Positions 6,976 to 13,141 of a DNA stretch of 13,141 nucleotides are shown piece by piece. The DNA comes from CAZSAA01 sp964604915 (GTDB taxonomy: Bacteria; Patescibacteriota; Patescibacteriia; Patescibacteriales; UBA12465). Numbering within the stretch: the first letter of the stretch is position 1; every line of letters starts with the position of its first letter. The translations under genes and the position numbers were made by a program. The notes under the pieces were generated by a model that saw only the letters and a list, made by a program, of their open reading frames with translations, ran no database searches and was not told where the DNA came from. The stretch covers positions 1 to 13,141 of the forward strand of contig CAZSAA010000022.1 of the NCBI GenBank assembly GCA_964604915.1. The letters are read 5' to 3'.

Positions 6976-8134
6976 AGTTCTCATCATAATCGAAGAAGTC
7001 GTCCCGCTTGTAGTTCCCTCTATACAGTATCCATCCCGTCATATCGGCGGGATTTACGTATACGGCGCCATTTTCGAAGCCCCGGAAATATACGCCTTCA
7101 TATTCATTGAGGGGCGAAACTGCTCTTCCGAGGTTCAAGCTCTTGTATTCTGGCTTGAATGGCGTATTTTGCAAATGAGCAAAATATACGTTATCAATCA
7201 GTTTCGAGCTAAGCAGGGTGAACCATTCTTCCCCTTCTTTGGAATTGAAGATGTCCGGACCAGGCGATCTTTTCGCGTTGAGCAAGCTCATCACGAAGGA
7301 CCCTTCCTCGGTTTTCTTTCCCTGGTAGATATCCGGGAAGTTTTCGAATTGCTTCCCGTTCACCCGGTCGAGATAATCGGCGGAACCGTAGTTGCCGATA
7401 ATCAGGAAGTCGGGACCAGTTTTGGCACGGATCAGGGAGAGATAGTAGTTGGCTCCAGCTTGGAAACGGCGGCTCATGGCTTCCGGACTGTCCGCTATCC
7501 CGTCGGCGTTGAAATCTAGCGTCTGGCCGCCATTCTTGTCGGCCAGCCAAGAGATCTCGCTCCAGAGATTGTCGAGCAACATGCCGTCGTAGCGCAAGGA
7601 ATCAGGTGGGATGGGGAGAGGAACTCGGTCGTCTTGGTATGATCCCACGACAAGCAGATCCCGCAATACCCGCTGGGCCATCCATTCGGAATAGATCATA
7701 TCCCCTATCCTCGGGCACTCGATCGAGATGTTCATCATCTGGGTCTTGTCCCAGAAGACCACTGGTCCTCCGTTTATTTGCTTGAGGAACCACTGAGGAT
7801 ATTTTTCCTGGAGCTCCGACAATATCCGGCTATTCCAGGGTTTTATCTGGTCGAAATGGACGGGTTGTTCAAGGTAGTTGTTATATACCAACACTTTTTT
7901 TACGCCATTTCGCCGCAGAAAAGGTAGCAGGTCGGGGTTATTGAATTGGGTTTCCGGATTGAGGATGACCCAGTCATAGCCCACGAGTTTTTGCCGCGGT
8001 CCTTCATTAGCGGTGGGGATGTACCAGAAACAGGCGTTCATATTGTCTGTTTCGTCAGTTTCGAACCTATCCCAATATGCTTGGGAACTGGCCAAAAGCG
8101 GCCAGAAGAAGAAAAAAATTAATGATTTTTTCAT
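6974..8134 (-). CDS. Secreted glycoside-hydrolase-like protein (putative TIM barrel, GHL15-like)
   Basis: This 386-residue protein has a signal peptide (residues 1 to about 19, basic start, Phe-rich core, cut near SSQA). The segment YDGMLLDNL (182-190), with D183 and D188, resembles the strand-four DGxxLDN motif of the putative glycoside hydrolase families GHL15/GH114. G260-KQFEN with E264 could supply a second acidic residue. A loop D207-F-N-A-D-G-I-A-D215 fits a DxNxDGxxD calcium-binding site. The text order (strand YDWVILNPE, VKKVLVYNNY, then DGMLLDN, then FLIIGNYG) is consistent with a (beta/alpha)8 barrel. The family assignment is from memory of motifs and is not certain. The likely role is cleaving or remodelling an extracellular polysaccharide, which fits the neighbouring ligase-like and GT4 genes. 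The gene has its own promoter and terminator and an A-rich leader lacking a Shine-Dalgarno sequence. Confidence 0.75.
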   Translation of the reverse strand: MKKSLIFFFFWPLLASSQAYWDRFETDETDNMNACFWYIPTANEGPRQKLVGYDWVILNPETQFNNPDLLPFLRRNGVKKVLVYNNYLEQPVHFDQIKPWNSRILSELQEKYPQWFLKQINGGPVVFWDKTQMMNISIECPRIGDMIYSEWMAQRVLRDLLVVGSYQDDRVPLPIPPDSLRYDGMLLDNLWSEISWLADKNGGQTLDFNADGIADSPEAMSRRFQAGANYYLSLIRAKTGPDFLIIGNYGSADYLDRVNGKQFENFPDIYQGKKTEEGSFVMSLLNAKRSPGPDIFNSKEGEEWFTLLSSKLIDNVYFAHLQNTPFKPEYKSLNLGRAVSPLNEYEGVYFRGFENGAVYVNPADMTGWILYRGNYKRDDFFDYDEN

Positions 8135-8169
8135 GATTTATTGTTTTTTGTTAATGTCCTAGGTTATTT

Positions 8170-8183
8170 CCGCTAAAAAGCGG
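8170..8183 (-). other. Hairpin at the predicted 5' end of the hydrolase-like mRNA
   Basis: CCGCT / AGCGG with an AAAA loop on the plus strand. With the -10 at 8196-8191, transcription should start near 8184, so the hairpin would form at the extreme 5' end of the message. Such structures can slow 5' decay. The stem is only 5 bp. Confidence 0.35.
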
Positions 8184-8190
8184 TTATAGT

Positions 8191-8219
8191 ATGATATAAT
8201 AATCTGGTGGTTTAGTCAA
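8191..8219 (-). promoter_or_regulatory. Promoter of the glycoside-hydrolase-like gene
   Basis: On the minus strand, TTGACT (8219-8214), a 17-bp spacer, then TATCAT (8196-8191), matching 5 of 6 positions in each box. It lies between the upstream unit's terminator and the start codon, with a leader of about 50 nt. Confidence 0.6.
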
Positions 8220-8251
8220 TGAGCGGCCAAGAAAGATTATATTTGCCGGAT

Positions 8252-8279
8252 AAAAAATAGCCCGTTTCAAAGGCTATTT
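8252..8279 (-). terminator. Intrinsic terminator of the regulator-DUF4012 unit
   Basis: The stem AAATAGCC (8255-8262) / GGCTATTT (8272-8279) has a 9-nt loop. On the minus strand it is followed by TTTTTT. It lies about 40 bp downstream of the DUF4012 stop and before the next promoter. Confidence 0.8.
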
Positions 8280-8316
8280 CTTGACTATATTTTTTCATTT
8301 TCAATATCCGATTGTC

Positions 8317-10194
8317 TTAAAATGATATTCCCTCATCCGTCTCAAAGGGGGTGATCACCTTTTCTTGCCGGGACTTCCCTTGCGCCTGGAAAGACGCGGT
8401 CAGGCTTTCGATGCGATTGCCGGGCTGTTTTTGTATAAATAGGTTATACACGCCGCTTTGGCGGTATTGCTGATAGAGGTAGTCGGGCAGGCGGTATTCG
8501 AATTTAAGAGCCTTGTTCTGCGTGCCCGGTTCGATACTGAAGAAGAAGCCTAGCGAGGTCTTATTCACCTCCTCTTCCACCACGGAACTCACTCCGTCAA
8601 CGTAGCCTTCGCCGGAAATGAGACGACTGCCTTGCGGGGTGTAGATACGGGTATAGCTGCGATATCTGGTCGTGCGCCAATCGAAACCGCCGTTATGGCT
8701 ATAGTCCATCTCTAAGGTGGCATATAATCCGTCCGCTTCTTCCCTGACCCGGTAGGTTATCCTCTTATCCATCACGGCATCGGTCTTGAAAGCGGCCAGG
8801 TTAGCGTCGACCACCATCAGATAGTCGCCGCTTGGCTGTTTCATCTTCCCGTCCACTTGCAGGAGTTCGGCGATAGACTGATATCTGTCTTCCGGGAAAT
8901 ATACCAGGAGATACTTCTTGCTCCGGGCGGTCTGGAGGGCGGAAATCAGGTCGAGCCAGTCCTCCTTGGGTAATTGCGATACTTTAGTTAGCAAGGTTTC
9001 CATCACTTCGTCGATGACCTCTTTGCGCTCCCAGGAAGTGATATCTTGCTCCTTATAGCCCACTTCCACTTCATATTGCAATTTTTCTTGGAAATTTTCT
9101 GCATTATACTCTTCCCCTTCCACCGTAATCGCTCCGGTGATCTTGAGGATCTCGGAAACGAATTCCGGGGTGATGCCGACAATGGCATCAAAATATTCCC
9201 GCGACTCTCCAACCAGTTCCCTTTCGTCATTGTAGTTCTCGGCAATCTGGCGGGCGGAAGTAGGCCAATCTGGCGACCAATTAGCATCGCGCAGGTACCA
9301 GTTTTCCACTTCCATGTATTTCTTGATGGGAGCAGGCGGTTCTTTCCTTAGCAGTCCGACAGCCGGCATATCGACGTGGTAGCTGTCGTGGCTGTCCATG
9401 GAAGTTATCAGTCCGTCCTTGATACTGATGATGGCGTAACTGCCGATAAAGCCGCCCGATGGCCGCAGTTCGTCATCATTTTGCAGGATGACCAGGAAGC
9501 GGCTCTCGTTTGGATAGCCGGCGATAACTGGCGTCGCTTGGGCTAGGAGTTTGGCATCGGCCATTATCCGGTTTATTTCCGCCAATTGTCCGTCGAGCCA
9601 AGCGATCTTGCTCTTGAAAGGCAGGCTGATAAGGCTATCTTGCCCCTTTTCTAAGCTTATCTGCGCGAGTTGCAGGTTGGCCGCCAGCCCGTTTATCTCC
9701 GGCAAGGACTCATACAGATAGCGGATAGCTTGCTGGCGCTTGGTATTATCCATATCCTTGAAAGCCAAGGAACGGAAATCGAAGATGTCTCTGGCCCCCG
9801 CAGCGATGCGGCTGGCTTGCTCGGCACTGCGGCTGAGTATCTCGGCGGTCTGCAGGAAATTGCCAGTCGCTTCGATGGAATTCTTGTTGAGTGAAGGTAG
9901 GATACGCTCGGCTAGGCGGTGGGTAGAAAAATCTTCGAAGCTTTTCCTCGCCTCTTCGAAGGACATTTGCGCCAAGCTACTTTCCGAAGCGGCTGTTTCC
10001 CAATTGTCGGCATATACAGCGGCCTGGGCGTTCTCTAGGTGCCACTTGCCACTTATGGCCTCCTGGTATGTTTGCTGAAGATAGTGTTGGCCGCCTACTA
10101 GGTTGAGGATGATGGTAAAAAAAATGGCGCCGACCAGGATGACGGCCAGCGTCGAGAAGGAGATGATGATTTTTTTCTTAGTACTTTTTGGCAT
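8317..10194 (-). CDS. DUF4012 domain-containing membrane protein
   Basis: This 625-residue protein has a Lys-rich start and one transmembrane helix (about 9-32); the rest should be outside the cytoplasm. Residues 40-220 are helical and Gln/Ala/Glu-rich, probably coiled coil. The DUF4012 core (PF13196) runs from about 226 to 350 and shows its two hallmarks: NDDELRPSGGFIGSYAI (239-255) and RDANWSPDWP (302-311). The C-terminal 250 residues are mixed alpha/beta and then beta-rich, which is normal for the long members. The biochemical function of DUF4012 is unknown to me; the family is abundant in CPR bacteria and some Actinobacteria and Chloroflexi and is associated with the cell envelope. The start is 3 bp after the stop of the winged-helix gene, so the two are co-transcribed and possibly translationally coupled. 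A terminator follows. Confidence 0.92.
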   Translation of the reverse strand: MPKSTKKKIIISFSTLAVILVGAIFFTIILNLVGGQHYLQQTYQEAISGKWHLENAQAAVYADNWETAASESSLAQMSFEEARKSFEDFSTHRLAERILPSLNKNSIEATGNFLQTAEILSRSAEQASRIAAGARDIFDFRSLAFKDMDNTKRQQAIRYLYESLPEINGLAANLQLAQISLEKGQDSLISLPFKSKIAWLDGQLAEINRIMADAKLLAQATPVIAGYPNESRFLVILQNDDELRPSGGFIGSYAIISIKDGLITSMDSHDSYHVDMPAVGLLRKEPPAPIKKYMEVENWYLRDANWSPDWPTSARQIAENYNDERELVGESREYFDAIVGITPEFVSEILKITGAITVEGEEYNAENFQEKLQYEVEVGYKEQDITSWERKEVIDEVMETLLTKVSQLPKEDWLDLISALQTARSKKYLLVYFPEDRYQSIAELLQVDGKMKQPSGDYLMVVDANLAAFKTDAVMDKRITYRVREEADGLYATLEMDYSHNGGFDWRTTRYRSYTRIYTPQGSRLISGEGYVDGVSSVVEEEVNKTSLGFFFSIEPGTQNKALKFEYRLPDYLYQQYRQSGVYNLFIQKQPGNRIESLTASFQAQGKSRQEKVITPFETDEGISF

Positions 10195-10197
10195 AGC

Positions 10198-10809
10198 TTA
10201 TCTTTTCTTTTTCTTCCCTTCTTCCGCTTCCTGCTGGAAGACCTTGACGCAACGTCCTTTAAGGATCTGATTGATGAAGCGGTCAGCAATCTCCTTACGG
10301 TATTGGAATTCCAAGCTATCCATGATGGTATAGTTAATCTCGCGGCCGGACTGGGTCTCGAATTCGCGCAGGAGCGAGAGGAACTTACGGCGGTCTATCT
10401 CTCCGACCAGCAGGATGTCGGTAGCGGCATTAATGGCGCCGGTAAAGACGCCGGTGAGGTAGATAGCTTCTGGTGTACAAATCTCTTGTATGCGCGCGAC
10501 GAAATCCTGGCTTTCAAGGAGTTGGGATTTCTGAAATAGGGCTTTGAGTTCAGCGAAGAGTAGGAAGTCGGCATTAGCCCGGAAGTATTTTTTATCCCCT
10601 TTTTTTACTATCTTTCCTTCTTCTTCTGGCGGCTCATCTACGAGCAATATGCCTAAAGTATGTAGATTATCGAGCTCGCGACGGACGGAATTGACCTGAA
10701 GGTTGAGGTCGCGGCTTAGTTCGCGGATATAGAAAGGCTTCTCCGGGTTAAGGAAGAAGGTGAATAATATCTTGGCGCGGGCATCCGAGCCGAACAACTT
10801 GGCTAGCAT
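10198..10809 (-). CDS. Winged-helix protein with degenerate nucleotidyltransferase-like domain (putative regulator)
   Basis: The protein is 203 residues from the chosen ATG at 10809. An in-frame ATG at 10815 has AGGG only 3 nt away, while 10809 has it at 9 nt, and MLAKLFGSDARAKIL is how this family usually begins. Residues 1-65 form a winged-helix DNA-binding domain: ARAKILFTFFL, then PFYIRELSRDLNLQVNSVRRELDNLHTLGIL. Residues about 115-190 resemble a nucleotidyltransferase fold (TGVFTGAINAATDILLVGE), but the usual GS motif and second Asp of the DxD pair are missing, so catalysis is unlikely. INYTIMDSLEFQYRKEIADRF is typical of the CPR versions. The tail is Lys-rich. It is probably a DNA-binding regulator, perhaps of its own operon with DUF4012, and perhaps of the divergent pseudophosphatase-propeller gene 103 bp away. 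Confidence 0.82.
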   Translation of the reverse strand: MLAKLFGSDARAKILFTFFLNPEKPFYIRELSRDLNLQVNSVRRELDNLHTLGILLVDEPPEEEGKIVKKGDKKYFRANADFLLFAELKALFQKSQLLESQDFVARIQEICTPEAIYLTGVFTGAINAATDILLVGEIDRRKFLSLLREFETQSGREINYTIMDSLEFQYRKEIADRFINQILKGRCVKVFQQEAEEGKKKKR

Positions 10810-10844
10810 ATTCATATTCCCTTTTATTCTTTCTGGCTTTATTG

Positions 10845-10861
10845 TATAATAATCTTATAAT
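10845..10861 (+). promoter_or_regulatory. Two candidate -10 boxes for the pseudophosphatase-propeller gene
   Basis: Two exact TATAAT hexamers (10845-10850 and 10856-10861) face the plus-strand gene starting at 10912. No convincing -35 is found for either. The second overlaps the -10 of the divergent regulator promoter, so the two promoters would compete for polymerase. Confidence 0.35.
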
Positions 10862-10880
10862 ATAAGCAAAGGCCAGTCAA
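10852..10880 (-). promoter_or_regulatory. Promoter of the regulator-DUF4012 operon
   Basis: On the minus strand, TTGACT (10880-10875), a 17-bp spacer, then TAAGAT (10857-10852), preceded by TA to give TATAAGAT. It shares this exact end with the promoter at 2908-2936. The leader to the ATG at 10809 would be about 35 nt. Confidence 0.5.
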
Positions 10881-10911
10881 TCAAAAAGGCTGTTTTCCCT
10901 TGTAAGGCGCT

Positions 10912-13141
10912 ATGTACTATAAATTGTCTTCCATCGTCCTTAACTCTGGCAAGAATCTCAAACATTCCGGGGACGTCCATATTTCCCAGCCTAGTGTCGA
11001 GCTCGAAGCTCTGGCCGGCAATTTCTTCGTCATCGTAGAAATGTCCGATAAGCGGCTGGTCTCGCAGAAGATCTGCGATTTTTTGGTGTCCAAGCTAGAG
11101 GAACACTATTATGGCGATCATAAGCTTTTTTTGACTGATAAGATCGAGGGTTTGAAAATAGCGAGCATCTTTGAAGCGGCCCTGGCCAAGACCAATCATG
11201 ATTTTGCTGCCTTCCTCCAGGAAGAGAATCTCACCCTCGACTCAGGTGAGGATGGCCTCACTCTCGGCCTGATATACCAGAATAAGCTATATTTCTCCAT
11301 CTTCGGTAAGAACAAGGCTTTCTTGATATACCGTAAGAACGGCGAGTATGACATCTTGAACGTAGAATCCAGCGCTCAGGAATCGGAAGAAGATATCATT
11401 GTGGGAGAAGACGGACAGAGCCGGGCTAAGGTATTTTCCGCCGTCATCCAGGGCGAGATACCGCCATATTCATATTTTGTCTTTACCAATGAAGCCCTGC
11501 CGGAATACCTTTCCAGCCAGGATATGATAAGCATGGCGGTAAAATTACCGCCGGTTGTCGCTTGCGAGCAGATGAAGAATGTCCTTTCCGCCATCAACTC
11601 CTTCATTCCCTTCCTCGGGATAGTGATCAAGAACGTATATAACACCCAGGATAATGTTGAAGGCGCCCGCGCGGTCGAATCCCTCACGGCGCATGAATCG
11701 ATTTCCAATCTTAACTACACCGAACGCAAGACCGAGAAGATGCTTTCGCCGGCTGGCCTTATCGATCTGCGCAAGCTAGCCGGACGGGTGAAGGATAGCT
11801 TGAAATTCAAGCTACCTAGCATAAACAAGTTGTCCGAGCGCAAGCTGGCTTGGCGGGAGCAGAGCGGCGGTTCTTCGGAAATGCGCAAGGATTCTTTCAT
11901 GTTGAAGGATAAGATCGTGCTCAAGAAACAGGCGCGGCACTGGGCACTTAACGTCAAGAGAGGCGTCTTAGCGATTGCCTCCCTATTCCGTCCCTCTTTC
12001 TGGCATAACCTCTGGCTTGGTACGCGAGCCTGGTTCGCCCACCTGAGCCGGGCTAACCGCCTGATTCTCGCTTCCCTGTCCGTTATCCTGGTCATCTTGG
12101 TGACGAGCGTATTGATCCAGCTCTCTCGCAATGAGCAGAAAGATGTGCAAGAACAGTTCGCCGCCGCCCAGCAGCTTATCCAGGATAAATCCGATTCAGT
12201 CGATGCATACTTGTTATATAACAACCGCCAAGGCGCCCAAGGCGAATGGCAGGCAGTAAGTGCCACGCTCGCCGCCTTGCCTCAAGAGAAGGAATATCAG
12301 AAAGCGGAATATTCCAGGCTGCAAGGGCTAGCGATGACGTTGCATGATAAGGCCTATGGCATCAATCGGGTAGATAATTTGGAAAAGGTCTGGGAGGCGG
12401 GCGAAGGCCAATCTCTCGTAGGCGGTACTTTCGCCGCTGGCCAAGCTTTCCTGGTCGATGCGGATAACAAGAAGCTTAGCGTGGTTTCTTTGGGAGATAA
12501 GACGGTAAAGGAAAGCGCCTTGGACTATGACTTATCCCAGATGAATTCCCGTATCTTCGCCTATGAAGACACGGTGTACATGCTCCAAGCTAGCGGCCTT
12601 ATCGAATACGACATCGCGGCAGGCAGCAGTCGGCAGATAAGCTTGCCGCAGATGTCCAGTCTCAGCGATATCGGTGGCTGGGGCGTGTTCATTACCAATC
12701 CATATGATAATATATACCTGGCTGATACTGCTCAGAACCAGATTTTCCGCTATCGCGTGACCAATTCGGCTGGCGCCCGTACGCCATGGCTTCAGGAAGA
12801 AGCGAGCCTAGGCGATGCTATAAGCATGTATGTCGACGGGAACCTGTATATACTCCATGCCGACGGCCGGATCGATGACTTCTATCTTAGCAAGAAGACG
12901 GACGTTTCCTTCGATCCTATGGAATCGCAGCCTTCAAGCGCTTCTTTCCTCCTAGCTGCTGGCGAGAATATCGCCGTTGCCGATCTCAAGAACAAGACCT
13001 TGGCCGTCTGGGACAAGGAGGGGCATCTCTTGCAGCAATATATATTCAGTGGTCTTGATACCCTGCTCACTTTGGGCCTGAGCGATGACGGACAGACTGC
13101 CTATCTCTTTGACGGGAAGGCGGTGTATTCGACTCCCCTTT
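10912..13141 (+). CDS. PP2C-like pseudophosphatase, transmembrane helix and external beta-propeller (partial, 3' end outside window)
   Basis: The frame is open from the ATG at 10912 to the window edge (743 codons). It is preceded by AAGG at 10904-10907 and an in-frame TAA at 10903, which fixes the start. Residues 1-240 follow the order of a PPM/PP2C phosphatase fold, but the metal-binding residues are replaced. The DGxxG site reads VEMSD (E43), the GD site reads GKNKAFLIY (K133), and the TDG site reads TNEAL (N193-E194). It should therefore be inactive as a phosphatase. A basic cytoplasmic linker (about 265-380) leads to one transmembrane helix (about 384-403), a short coiled coil (405-480) and, from about 490, beta-strand repeats of a propeller outside the cell. 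This suggests a transmembrane sensor or scaffold coupling a surface ligand to a cytoplasmic partner. The partner is unknown. The gene diverges from the regulator-DUF4012 operon. Confidence 0.85.
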   Translation, partial: MYYKLSSIVLNSGKNLKHSGDVHISQPSVELEALAGNFFVIVEMSDKRLVSQKICDFLVSKLEEHYYGDHKLFLTDKIEGLKIASIFEAALAKTNHDFAAFLQEENLTLDSGEDGLTLGLIYQNKLYFSIFGKNKAFLIYRKNGEYDILNVESSAQESEEDIIVGEDGQSRAKVFSAVIQGEIPPYSYFVFTNEALPEYLSSQDMISMAVKLPPVVACEQMKNVLSAINSFIPFLGIVIKNVYNTQDNVEGARAVESLTAHESISNLNYTERKTEKMLSPAGLIDLRKLAGRVKDSLKFKLPSINKLSERKLAWREQSGGSSEMRKDSFMLKDKIVLKKQARHWALNVKRGVLAIASLFRPSFWHNLWLGTRAWFAHLSRANRLILASLSVILVILVTSVLIQLSRNEQKDVQEQFAAAQQLIQDKSDSVDAYLLYNNRQGAQGEWQAVSATLAALPQEKEYQKAEYSRLQGLAMTLHDKAYGINRVDNLEKVWEAGEGQSLVGGTFAAGQAFLVDADNKKLSVVSLGDKTVKESALDYDLSQMNSRIFAYEDTVYMLQASGLIEYDIAAGSSRQISLPQMSSLSDIGGWGVFITNPYDNIYLADTAQNQIFRYRVTNSAGARTPWLQEEASLGDAISMYVDGNLYILHADGRIDDFYLSKKTDVSFDPMESQPSSASFLLAAGENIAVADLKNKTLAVWDKEGHLLQQYIFSGLDTLLTLGLSDDGQTAYLFDGKAVYSTPL

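Noticed and set aside
7169..7519. Plus-strand frame inside the glycoside-hydrolase-like gene
   Set aside because: Antisense shadow; the minus-strand product has a signal peptide and family motifs.
11376..12266. Two long minus-strand open frames opposite the pseudophosphatase gene
   Set aside because: They are antisense to a continuous plus-strand frame with clear domains and have Ser/Arg-rich, low-complexity translations with no recognisable motifs.
1..13141. CRISPR array, tRNA, rRNA, insertion sequence or prophage
   Set aside because: No spaced direct repeats, cloverleaf, transposase-like product or terminal inverted repeats were found on either strand.

Overview
The window looks like part of a bacterial chromosome from the Candidate Phyla Radiation (Patescibacteria, Parcubacteria-like). 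This is inferred from protein families, not from a marker gene. The clearest signs are a DUF4012 membrane protein immediately downstream of a winged-helix protein with a degenerate nucleotidyltransferase domain, a pair typical of CPR genomes. Single-pass proteins with extracytoplasmic beta-propellers and A-rich leaders with weak or absent Shine-Dalgarno sequences also fit. Promoter-like sites are of the sigma70 type (TTGACA/TATAAT), which argues against Bacteroidetes. No rRNA, tRNA, CRISPR array or mobile element was seen.

Layout. (1) Positions 1-2679, minus strand: a probable three-gene operon. It encodes a Wzz/CpsC-like polysaccharide co-polymerase, then a secreted beta-strand-rich protein resembling an outer-membrane barrel, then a membrane-anchored leucine-zipper protein that runs off the window edge. 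Two tandem promoter-like sites lie upstream. (2) 2963-4258, plus strand: a secreted beta-propeller with a C-terminal Ig-like domain, followed by a bidirectional terminator. (3) 4332-5549, minus, and 5581-6924, plus: a divergent pair, a GT4 glycosyltransferase and an O-antigen ligase/polymerase-like membrane protein. (4) 6974-8134, minus: a secreted glycoside-hydrolase-like protein with its own promoter and terminator. (5) 8317-10815, minus: the winged-helix/nucleotidyltransferase-like regulator followed by the DUF4012 protein. (6) 10912 to the end, plus: a long partial protein with a PP2C-fold domain lacking its metal ligands, a transmembrane helix, and an external beta-propeller.

The shared theme is the cell envelope: making a surface glycan (GT4, ligase/polymerase, Wzz-like), possibly trimming it (hydrolase-like protein), and displaying or sensing at the surface (propellers, DUF4012, barrel-like protein). 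At least six transcription units are packed with short gaps. Several promoter-like sites share one layout, TTGAC(A/T), a 17-bp spacer, then a TAnnAT-type -10. The most unusual elements are the pseudophosphatase-propeller protein and the barrel-like protein joined to a Wzz homologue in a lineage thought to lack an outer membrane. Functions of these two, and of the leucine-zipper protein, are unknown.
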